Shown here: one piece after another, positions 24,397 through 29,951 of the stretch | How positions within the stretch are numbered: position 1 is the first letter of the stretch | Layout: every line of letters starts with the position of its first letter | Assembly (NCBI GenBank): GCA_016199665.1 | Contig: JACQGG010000076.1 | Coordinates: 1 to 29,951 of the forward strand | Direction: 5' to 3' | Length of the DNA stretch: 29,951 nucleotides | DNA from: Acidobacteriota bacterium | GTDB lineage: Bacteria > Acidobacteriota > UBA6911 > JACQSX01 | Translations under genes and position numbers: made by a program | The notes under the pieces: model-generated | What the model was told of the DNA's origin: nothing | The model's database searches: none | What the model saw: the letters and a program-made list of their open reading frames with translations, nothing else

Positions 24397-25743
24397 ATGT
24401 GTGAGAATGGTGGATTCATGAGAACAAGAGTGCATTCCGAGCCGCAGGAAATTTCCATGGGCGATAAGAAACTTGCCAGCCTCGCCGCGCCGGCCGCAGG
24501 TTGTTTCCGGCCGGAGCCGGTCATCAAGCAGCGCCTTTCCAATGGTCTGAAGATTTTGTTGAAGGAAGATCACAGCCGGCCCATCGTCACCGCGATGATC
24601 TGGTACCGTGTGGGCTCGCGCAACGAAAGGCCCGGTCTGACGGGCGTGTCCCATTTCCTGGAGCACATGATGTTCAAGGGGACGGAGCGATACGGCAAAG
24701 GGGCCATCGATTATCTGACCATGGTGAATGGCGGCGCAAACAACGCGTTTACTTCGAGCGACTACACCGCCTACTACTTCAGTTTTGCCTCGGACCGCTG
24801 GGAAGAGGCGCTGTCCATTGAAGCCAACCGCATGCGCCACAGTATCTTCGCGCCGGAAGAGTTTCACCTGGAAAAGCAGGTGGTGATCGAAGAACTCAAG
24901 ATGGATCTGGATACTCCCTGGGGAGCCCTGCGCAAAGCCGTCGATTCCCGCGCCTTCCGGCGGCATCCCTATCGGTTTCCAGTCATCGGCAGACTGAAGG
25001 ACCTGCGCCGCTTGAGTCTGGCGCAGATGCGACGCTACTACCAGACTTACTATAGTCCCAACAACGCGACCCTGGTCGTGGTGGGGGACATCCATCCGGC
25101 CGACTCACTCGCCAAGATCCGCCGGCTCTTCGGACCGATCCGGGCTGGAATGATCCCGCCGGAAAGGGTTCCGGCGGAGCCGCAGCAGCGCCGGCAGCGG
25201 CGGGTCATGCTCCGCATACGGAGCAACGTGGTGCGCATGCTTGTTGCCTTCCGCTGCCCGCCCGTCAGTTCCCCAGATATATACGTCATTCCGCTCATAG
25301 ACAAGATTCTCACCGAAGGGAAGCTGTCACGGTTGTTCCAGCGCCTTGTTGAAAAGCAGCAGCTGGTTTCTTTTGTAACCACGGAGTTCAGCGAATCGAT
25401 CGATCCTCATCTGTTCTACGTGCGCGCGGAGCTGAATCCGGGAGTGGAACCGGAGCGCGTCGAAGCCGCGCTTTTTGAAGAGCTGGAAAAGCTGCAACGC
25501 CGGCCGGTCAGGGATCACGAGTTGCGGCGCGCCCGCAACCAACTGTCGGCCCAATACCTGTCCGGCTTCGAAACCACCATCGACCAGGCGATTCAGTATG
25601 GCATGTTTGAGACCATTTCCAGCCATCAGATTCTGGAACAATACATGGAGCGTGTGCAGCAGGTCACAGCCGGTGATATCGGGCGGGTGGCGCGCACTTA
25701 TCTGCAGAAAAGTAGAAGCACGGCTGGTTTCGTAATCCCATGA
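24397..25743 (+). CDS. M16-family zinc metallopeptidase, catalytic subunit
   Basis: A 448-residue insulinase/processing-peptidase-type protein. The inverted zinc motif HFLEH at 86-90 gives ligands H86 and H90 with catalytic E89, and the third ligand is in VVIEELKMD (E165/E166). The second half is the inactive M16 domain with FRCPPVSSPDIYV. No signal peptide is visible at the start, which is unexpected if the protein is exported; the first 35 or so residues are not conserved-looking, so the true start could be at Met8 or Met21. The ATG at 24397 is preceded by AAGGAAG. The next gene encodes an M16 protein without the zinc motif and overlaps by ATGA, so the pair probably forms a heteromeric peptidase. 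Confidence 0.92.
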   Translation: MCENGGFMRTRVHSEPQEISMGDKKLASLAAPAAGCFRPEPVIKQRLSNGLKILLKEDHSRPIVTAMIWYRVGSRNERPGLTGVSHFLEHMMFKGTERYGKGAIDYLTMVNGGANNAFTSSDYTAYYFSFASDRWEEALSIEANRMRHSIFAPEEFHLEKQVVIEELKMDLDTPWGALRKAVDSRAFRRHPYRFPVIGRLKDLRRLSLAQMRRYYQTYYSPNNATLVVVGDIHPADSLAKIRRLFGPIRAGMIPPERVPAEPQQRRQRRVMLRIRSNVVRMLVAFRCPPVSSPDIYVIPLIDKILTEGKLSRLFQRLVEKQQLVSFVTTEFSESIDPHLFYVRAELNPGVEPERVEAALFEELEKLQRRPVRDHELRRARNQLSAQYLSGFETTIDQAIQYGMFETISSHQILEQYMERVQQVTAGDIGRVARTYLQKSRSTAGFVIP

Positions 25744-26999
25744 AGAAGCACGCCATTCCAGTGGTGCGGCATCAACTCCCCAGCGGGTTGGTTTTGCTTG
25801 TTTCCCCCAATTCCAAGATTCCCCTGGTTCACGTCAATGTCGTGGCCCGGTGCGGCGCGGTTGACAATCCGGCCAACCGGCCGGGGCTGGCATCTTTGAT
25901 GACGCGAATGCTGGACGAGGGAACCACCCGTTACAGCCACCGCAAGATCGCCGAAATCATCGAAAACCTGGGTGGCTCTCTCACCACTTTCAGCAGTCGG
26001 GAACTGAGTGGAGTCTCTGTCTCCGTGCTCAGCGGAGAACTCCCGCGGGCGATCAACCTGGCTCATTCCGTCGTCGCCGAGCCTGTTTTTCCCAAAAGGC
26101 GGTTGAAGCTGGAAAGGGAGAAGGCGCGAAACCAGATCCGCAGCGCCAATGACAATCCCCAGGTTGTCGCCAGCAACGAGTTCAACCGCGTTATTTATCG
26201 GCACCACCCCCTGGGAGAACCGGTTCTGGGGAAGGAAGAATCAGTTTGCAGCATGAATTCGGCGGAGCTGGCGGAATTTCATCGCCGCACCTTTGCGCCT
26301 CAGAACACAATTATCGTCGTGGTGGGCGACGTGGAGCCCGAGAAATGTGCTTCGCTGCTTTCGGAAAAGTTCGGCTCCTGGCGCAACCAAAGCTATCGAC
26401 CCACCACACCGCCTCAACTGGCCCCGCTCAAAGAAAAAGTGATTCGTCAAATCTCCATGCCCAAGCAGCAGATCAACATTTACCTTGGACACCTGGGAAT
26501 ACGGCGAAAAGATGCCGACTATTATCCGCTGCAGGTCATGGACGTGATTCTGGGAGGGGGGCCCGGTTTTACCTCGCGCATTCCCGCCCGGCTTCGCGAT
26601 CAACAGGGCCTGGCCTATGCCACTTACTCGGACATCAGCGGCAGCAGTGGGTTGTATCCGGGACGCTTTGCAGCTTTCATCAGCACCTCGCCCGAAAATC
26701 GGGAGAAGGCCCTGACAGGGCTGATTGGTGAAATCAAATCCCTGTTGGAGGATGGGATCACAGAAAAGGAACTGGCCAGCGCGAAGTCCTACCTGACGGG
26801 GAGTTTTGTGTTTGACTTTCAGTCCAACGGCCATGTCGCCCGTTTTATCCTCTCGGCAGAAATGTTCAATCTTGGATTCGATTACCTGGATCAGTACCCA
26901 CGCCTCATCCAGTCGATTACGCGGGCTCGGGTGGAACAGATTGCAAGAAAGCGCCTCGATCTGGAACATTTTGCTACTGTCATCGTCGGCCCAGTCTGA
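25740..26999 (+). CDS. M16-family peptidase-like protein, non-catalytic subunit
   Basis: A 419-residue M16 homologue. At the position of the HxxEH motif it reads GLASLMTRMLDEGTTRYSHR, with no zinc-binding histidines, so it cannot bind zinc in the usual way. The second half keeps the substrate-binding Arg/Tyr region typical of the partner subunit (FTSRIPARLRDQQGLAYATY). Such active/inactive gene pairs form two-subunit peptidases in many bacteria and resemble the mitochondrial processing peptidase. The ATG start overlaps the stop of the upstream gene. The substrate is unknown; a role in degrading peptides or processing envelope proteins is an inference from the family. Confidence 0.92.
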   Translation: MKKHAIPVVRHQLPSGLVLLVSPNSKIPLVHVNVVARCGAVDNPANRPGLASLMTRMLDEGTTRYSHRKIAEIIENLGGSLTTFSSRELSGVSVSVLSGELPRAINLAHSVVAEPVFPKRRLKLEREKARNQIRSANDNPQVVASNEFNRVIYRHHPLGEPVLGKEESVCSMNSAELAEFHRRTFAPQNTIIVVVGDVEPEKCASLLSEKFGSWRNQSYRPTTPPQLAPLKEKVIRQISMPKQQINIYLGHLGIRRKDADYYPLQVMDVILGGGPGFTSRIPARLRDQQGLAYATYSDISGSSGLYPGRFAAFISTSPENREKALTGLIGEIKSLLEDGITEKELASAKSYLTGSFVFDFQSNGHVARFILSAEMFNLGFDYLDQYPRLIQSITRARVEQIARKRLDLEHFATVIVGPV

Positions 27000-27061
27000 T
27001 TCGCTCTGTCGGACGCAACCCCCGCCCGAGAGCCGGAGACTGCGGCAGGGCTCAGGAATGA

Positions 27062-27598
27062 GTGTGGAACACTTTTTCGAGGAAGATGAACATACGGCTG
27101 GAACCGCAACGAGCTAAGAATAGCGGTGTCAGGCTGATCCTCGGAGTCGCCCTGGGGGCGGCCGCGCTGATCGGCGCTGCGCTCTGGATCTGGATGCGAA
27201 CCTCGACTCCTGTACAGGAAGGCGGAATCGAAGGGCTGCTGCGCCCGGGCGACGCGGAGTTTGAAAATTACCAGGGGCGGGTGACGCTGGAAGTGCAGAA
27301 ATCCACTCTGGCGCGCAATTTCGCCGGCAATCGCGTGGTGATGGTCGCCGGGGTCATTCACAATCGCAGTGACCGGTGGCTGGAGGCCGTCCGGGTTCAG
27401 GTGACGCTGCGCAGCGGACGCCAGCCAGTCTTGCAACAAACACGCTTTCCCGTTGCTCCCGGTTCCCGAGTCAAGCCGATCGGACCTCGCGAAGATCTGC
27501 CCTTTACCGTCTGGGTCGAACAGATCCCGGCGGATTGGAGCGGAGGCGGCGTCGATGTTGAAATCACAGGGCTGAAGCCTTCCGGACTTTCGAGATAA
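27062..27598 (+). CDS. Membrane-anchored hypothetical protein, DUF2393/FxLYD-like
   Basis: Up to 178 residues from a GTG at 27062, or 170 from the ATG at 27086. One transmembrane helix lies near residues 24-45 (LILGVALGAAALIGAALWIW), and the rest is predicted to be outside the cytoplasm. The segment VVMVAGVIHNRSDRWLEAVR and the beta-rich remainder resemble the small DUF2393 or FxLYD-type domains that describe differences from a basal sequence; this is a weak match. The N-terminus is uncertain: the frame beginning at the ATG of 27058 gives a more natural acidic start (MSVEHFFEEDEHTAGTATS) but stops at 27117, one frame away. The gene lies 62 bp after the M16 pair and 54 bp before the acyltransferase gene, probably in the same operon. 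Confidence 0.7.
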   Translation: MWNTFSRKMNIRLEPQRAKNSGVRLILGVALGAAALIGAALWIWMRTSTPVQEGGIEGLLRPGDAEFENYQGRVTLEVQKSTLARNFAGNRVVMVAGVIHNRSDRWLEAVRVQVTLRSGRQPVLQQTRFPVAPGSRVKPIGPREDLPFTVWVEQIPADWSGGGVDVEITGLKPSGLSR

Positions 27599-27652
27599 AT
27601 TTGATCTTTTGGCCTGAGCGCCAGTAACGGACGGTTCAGCAGGGGTGTCCAG

Positions 27653-28288
27653 GTGAAGGACCACACTCTGGTCGTGTTCTGCAAGTGGGGGCTGCGTGTG
27701 CTGTTCCGGGTCCTTTTTTGCATCGAGTACCGGGGGGTGGGCAATGTCCCCAGGGCTGGCGCGGCGTTCATTGTCCCCAATCACCAGAGTTATCTTGATC
27801 CTTTGCTTGTGGGCGCTGCGCTGCGCCGGCCGGTGCGTTACATGGCGATGAAAAAGCTCTTCAAGGGAACGCTGGCGACGTCATTCCTGAGATTCTACGG
27901 AGCTTTCCCCGTCAGCACCCACAGCGCCGACAAGGCGGCTGTCAAAGCGTGCATTCGGTTCCTGCGCGCGGGAGACTTGGTGATCATCTTCCCTGAGGGG
28001 GGACGTTCCCGCGATGGAAGTCTAATGGACTTTTTGCAGGGCTTTGCGCGAATTGCGTTGCTGGAGCAGACGCCGATCGTGCCGGTGACTGTTTCCGGCG
28101 CCCATCGCGTTTGGCCTCCCCAGCGCCGTTTGCCGCGCCCTGGCAAAGTGACGCTGACCTTCCATCCACCGATCCATCCCCGGGATTTTCCTCCGTCAAC
28201 GGAAGGCGGAAGCCAGAAGCCGGAAGGCGGTTCAAGGGCATCTCAGATTGCGCTGAAGGTCAAGAAGACGATCGCATCAGCGTTGTGA
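27653..28288 (+). CDS. plsC: 1-acyl-sn-glycerol-3-phosphate acyltransferase (PlsC family)
   Basis: A 211-residue acyltransferase of phospholipid synthesis that transfers an acyl chain to lysophosphatidic acid at the membrane. Motif I is NHQSYLDP with H44 and D49, motif III is FPEGGRSRDG (113-122), and motif IV is around TPIVPVTVSG. The N-terminal hydrophobic segment (about 5-25) can anchor it. The start is a GTG at 27653 with AGGGG upstream. Near the C-terminus the residues STEGGSQKPEGGS are encoded by a block of the GCGGAAG heptad family (28201-28228). This 28-nt block is not a multiple of three, so the 13 or so residues after it may differ from the ancestral end. The name plsC is by family; other lipid substrates are possible. 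Confidence 0.88.
   Translation: MKDHTLVVFCKWGLRVLFRVLFCIEYRGVGNVPRAGAAFIVPNHQSYLDPLLVGAALRRPVRYMAMKKLFKGTLATSFLRFYGAFPVSTHSADKAAVKACIRFLRAGDLVIIFPEGGRSRDGSLMDFLQGFARIALLEQTPIVPVTVSGAHRVWPPQRRLPRPGKVTLTFHPPIHPRDFPPSTEGGSQKPEGGSRASQIALKVKKTIASAL
28201..28228 (+). repeat. Heptad repeat array D inside the 3' end of plsC (GCGGAAG family)
   Basis: Four exact 7-nt units, GGAAGGC, GGAAGCC, AGAAGCC and GGAAGGC, lie within the reading frame of the acyltransferase, 58 nt before its stop codon. They belong to the family of array A in the dnaG-mutS2 gap. The encoded residues are hydrophilic and lie after the conserved domain. Confidence 0.7.
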
Positions 28289-28291
28289 GAC

Positions 28292-28319
28292 GAGTGCGGA
28301 ATCCGGCGCGCGGAGCACG
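28292..28319 (+). repeat. Degenerate heptad array E1 (CGGAGTG family)
   Basis: Four units in register: GAGTGCG, GAATCCG, GCGCGCG and GAGCACG, starting 3 nt after the plsC stop codon. They match, inverted and imperfectly, the CACTCCG/CATTCCG units of E2 (28583-28631). On its own the array would be hard to defend; the partner and the position make it plausible. Confidence 0.45.
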
Positions 28320-28457
28320 CTGAAGGGTGAAGGCAGCGCGCCACCCGCCGCTCTTTGGGGATGATGTTGCCGAACCGGAACCCTTACTTTGAAGGGGAGC
28401 TTCGACGCTTGGGGCCGGAACACCGAATGGACGGCAGCGGACCCCATTATTCGACTG

Positions 28458-28550
28458 AATTGTGCCCGCCGCTGCGCGGCTCGTTATGGGTTGGATGACG
28501 CTACCGAGGGCTCGCGCCCTCGGCTGCAATTGTCACGCCGCTGCGCGGCT
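28458..28550. repeat. REP-like repeat with palindromes in the plsC-SPL gap
   Basis: The 15-mer CGCCGCTGCGCGGCT occurs twice (28467-28481 and 28536-28550), each time preceded by AATTGT a few bases before, with a 69-bp period. Each copy is itself a small hairpin (GCCGC-TGC-GCGGC). Between them CCGAGGGC-TCGC-GCCCTCGG forms a perfect 8-bp stem with a 4-nt loop (28504-28523). The block looks like a REP or MITE-type element and could also serve as a bidirectional terminator for the convergent genes. The rest of the 342-bp gap (28289-28630) has no recognisable gene. Confidence 0.65.
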
Positions 28551-28582
28551 GTGCAAGCTGCCTTCCGCTTCCATCCCGTGTG

Positions 28583-28631
28583 CACTCCGCACTCCGCATT
28601 CCGCACTCCGCATTCCCCACTCCGCACTCGT
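28583..28631 (-). repeat. Heptad repeat array E2 (CACTCCG family)
   Basis: Seven units in exact 7-nt register: CACTCCG, CACTCCG, CATTCCG, CACTCCG, CATTCCC, CACTCCG and CACTCGT. The last base of the array is the first base of the stop codon triplet of the radical SAM gene (28631-28633). It is the inverted partner of E1 beyond the REP-like block. Confidence 0.85.
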
Positions 28632-29743
28632 CACGCTCCCCGGATCGTCACGAGCACCCGCTCGTCCATATAACGCCCCAGGCCTGCGCGCAGTGACGGA
28701 TTCGAACCAAAAACCTTCCTGTGGACATCCGGACTTTCCATGCAAAGGTAGACGGCAACCGAGGAGCTACGGCGGCGGATCCACTCCATCATGCGGGCAT
28801 ACATCTCCACGCGAATCTGCTTAAAGTATTGATACTTGCTGTCGGTTCCGCGCACAATCTCACCGTCAAGAATCCGGCTGCGCGGGAACCGCCAGCGGAT
28901 CACATCACGCAGTTCCTTGTGAAAGCGAAGGGCGCCAAGGCTGAGCCAGGCGATCTGGCGGGTGTCGATTCGATCAAACAGCGCCTCCACCACCGCCCTG
29001 TAGTCCCGTTCCCAGTCGTCGTAGTGCACCATTGGATCGAAGTGAAAGCCCAGGCGATAACCATGCCCGGCGCAGCGCCGTGCCGCCCGAAATTTTTCCT
29101 CCAGAGTCGCGGTTTTCCACTCTTCACGGGACGAAACGGCGGCCGTATTGATCGACCAGGAAATCACGGTATTGGGGCTGCCCTCTATTTCCAGCAGGTT
29201 TGCTATGTTGTCGGTCTTTGTCTTCAATTCCAATACCGCATTCTTGCGCCCGCTGAAGAACGGAACCATCCACCTGGCGATTCCAGTCAGGTGATCCAGA
29301 CCGAGAGAATCCGACAGCTCGCCCGTCCCCACCCGGTAGACTCCATCCGGATTAGCCGCAAAAGCCGCGTCCAGCTCGGCCAGCAGCTCCGGGAGATTGG
29401 CGTAGACCCGCATAAACGGATTGTTCAGGTAAGCCTGCAGAATGCAGTAAGTGCATTCCAGATGACAATTGGTCGCGTAGGTAACGGTCAAGTAGTGGCA
29501 ATGAACGCGGCAATTGGTGCAGCCCTGGCAAGTTTTCAAGAATCTGCCCGGGTGTCGCGTCAGTATCAGTTGTTTCTTCCCCTGCGTTAAAGTTGTGTCG
29601 CCTGCGTACAGTTCCGCCAACTGTTTCTGAGACTGGAAGTAGACGACGGGAAGATCCCGCGCCTGACGCAGTGTGTAGCGCGTGACCGGCTCATCTGCCA
29701 CTGCCGGATCGACATAGATTTTTTCGGGACGGTAGAGCTTCAT
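28631..29743 (-). CDS. SPL-family radical SAM protein
   Basis: A 370-residue member of the spore photoproduct lyase-like radical SAM family. The CxxxCxxC motif binding the radical SAM [4Fe-4S] cluster is C93, C97 and C100 in TNCHLECTYC. Just before it there is an additional cysteine group, C72, C75, C78 and C82 (CQGCTNCRVHC), that could hold a second cluster. The family segment DSLGLDHLTG follows a TGELS stretch. In the lyase proper, as I remember the Bacillus sequence, a catalytic cysteine lies at the place of E142. The true substrate is therefore probably not the spore photoproduct, and no sporulation gene is seen. The ATG at 29743 has no ribosome binding site and lies 9 nt from a TATAAT box, which suggests a leaderless transcript. 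Confidence 0.88.
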   Translation of the reverse strand: MKLYRPEKIYVDPAVADEPVTRYTLRQARDLPVVYFQSQKQLAELYAGDTTLTQGKKQLILTRHPGRFLKTCQGCTNCRVHCHYLTVTYATNCHLECTYCILQAYLNNPFMRVYANLPELLAELDAAFAANPDGVYRVGTGELSDSLGLDHLTGIARWMVPFFSGRKNAVLELKTKTDNIANLLEIEGSPNTVISWSINTAAVSSREEWKTATLEEKFRAARRCAGHGYRLGFHFDPMVHYDDWERDYRAVVEALFDRIDTRQIAWLSLGALRFHKELRDVIRWRFPRSRILDGEIVRGTDSKYQYFKQIRVEMYARMMEWIRRRSSSVAVYLCMESPDVHRKVFGSNPSLRAGLGRYMDERVLVTIRGA

Positions 29744-29752
29744 GGCCGGCCC

Positions 29753-29761
29753 ATTATAGCA
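29753..29761 (-). promoter_or_regulatory. Extended -10 promoter of the radical SAM gene
   Basis: The minus strand reads TGCTATAAT, an extended -10 element with a perfect hexamer at 29753-29758. No good -35 is seen, as is usual for extended -10 promoters. The start point would fall at about 29746, within a few nucleotides of the ATG at 29743. Confidence 0.6.
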
Positions 29762-29799
29762 GCCTGAAGGGACCAGGACGCCCGTCGGGGCAAGGAGGG

Positions 29800-29848
29800 T
29801 GGATCATGGATGATGGATGATCCACAATCCACCATCCAGCATCCAAGT
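29800..29848. repeat. Heptad repeat array F, self-inverted (TGGATGA family)
   Basis: Three units TGGATCA, TGGATGA and TGGATGA are followed without interruption by four inverted units TCCACAA, TCCACCA, TCCAGCA and TCCAAGT. The change of orientation is exactly at 29820/29821, so the 49 bp form an imperfect palindrome. It is the second copy of the array B family and lies upstream of the radical SAM promoter. Confidence 0.85.
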
Positions 29849-29876
29849 GGCCCGGTCCATTCAGGCAATGTTATAA

Positions 29877-29951
29877 ATGGAAATATCCATGTCCCAACCG
29901 GCGGGCGGTCTTGATATCGGCAGGGCGCGGGAGGTTGCCGTACGCGCGGCG
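29877..29951 (+). CDS. Possible start of a gene, cut by the window edge
   Basis: From ATG at 29877, or the in-frame ATG at 29889, an open frame runs off the right edge. Its last visible part (LDIGRAREVAVRAA) would suit the first helix of an inositol-monophosphatase-like protein, but only 25 codons are visible. A TATAAA stretch lies directly before the first ATG. Low certainty. Confidence 0.3.
   Translation, partial: MEISMSQPAGGLDIGRAREVAVRAA

Noticed and set aside
28583..28631. Array E2 and the other arrays as a CRISPR array
   Set aside because: Units are 7 nt without spacers of constant length and without cas genes nearby.
28389..28824. Plus-strand frames of 94 and 120 codons over the REP-like block and array E2
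   Set aside because: They are made of the repeat units read as His/Ser/Ala/Pro-rich peptide and enter the radical SAM gene antisense.
1..29951. tRNA or rRNA genes
   Set aside because: I looked for T-arm GTTCGA-type motifs with matching acceptor ends and for 16S/23S signatures and found none that holds up.

Overview
This window reads as a chromosomal segment of a GC-rich Gram-negative bacterium, most likely an acidobacterium. This is an inference from the RpoD and PNPase sequence character, the FecR/TPR/outer-membrane-barrel protein, the paired M16 proteases and the style of the intergenic repeats. No rRNA or tRNA is present to settle it. Almost all of it is a conserved housekeeping backbone. 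I see no CRISPR array, prophage or complete insertion sequence.

Layout. 1-4339 (minus): start of a CHASE2 sensor gene, preceded by a large FecR-TPR-beta-barrel envelope protein. 4346-7886 (minus): rpoD and dnaG, the macromolecular-synthesis pair without rpsU. 8163-11356 (minus): mutS2 and larB. 11357-13489: a gene-poor island with a transposase remnant, a coding-like scrap and one A+T-richer secreted protein of unknown function. 13490-23968 (minus): the translation/RNA string rimP-nusA-infB-ylxP-rbfA-nrnA-truB-rpsO-pnp, with a promoter and a terminator-like hairpin in its leader. 24397-28288 (plus): active and inactive M16 subunits, a membrane-anchored hypothetical protein and a PlsC-type acyltransferase. 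28631-29743 (minus): an SPL-family radical SAM protein. At the right edge there may be the first codons of another plus-strand gene.

How the genes work together. NusA, IF-2, RimP, RbfA, TruB, S15, PNPase and NrnA cover transcription elongation, initiation, 30S maturation, tRNA modification and RNA turnover down to nano-RNA. RpoD and DnaG start transcription and replication. The two M16 genes overlap by ATGA and look like one heteromeric peptidase.

Most unusual signal. The gaps between genes hold short arrays with a strict 7-nucleotide period in four sequence families: GCGGAAG, TGGATGA, GCAAATC and CACTCCG. They are mostly arranged as inverted pairs. Five arrays end or begin within about 8 nt of a stop codon, one lies inside the 3' end of plsC, and one inverted pair brackets the acquired-looking island between larB and pnp. 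This common architecture across unrelated sequences is the best candidate here for an undescribed mobile or structural element system.
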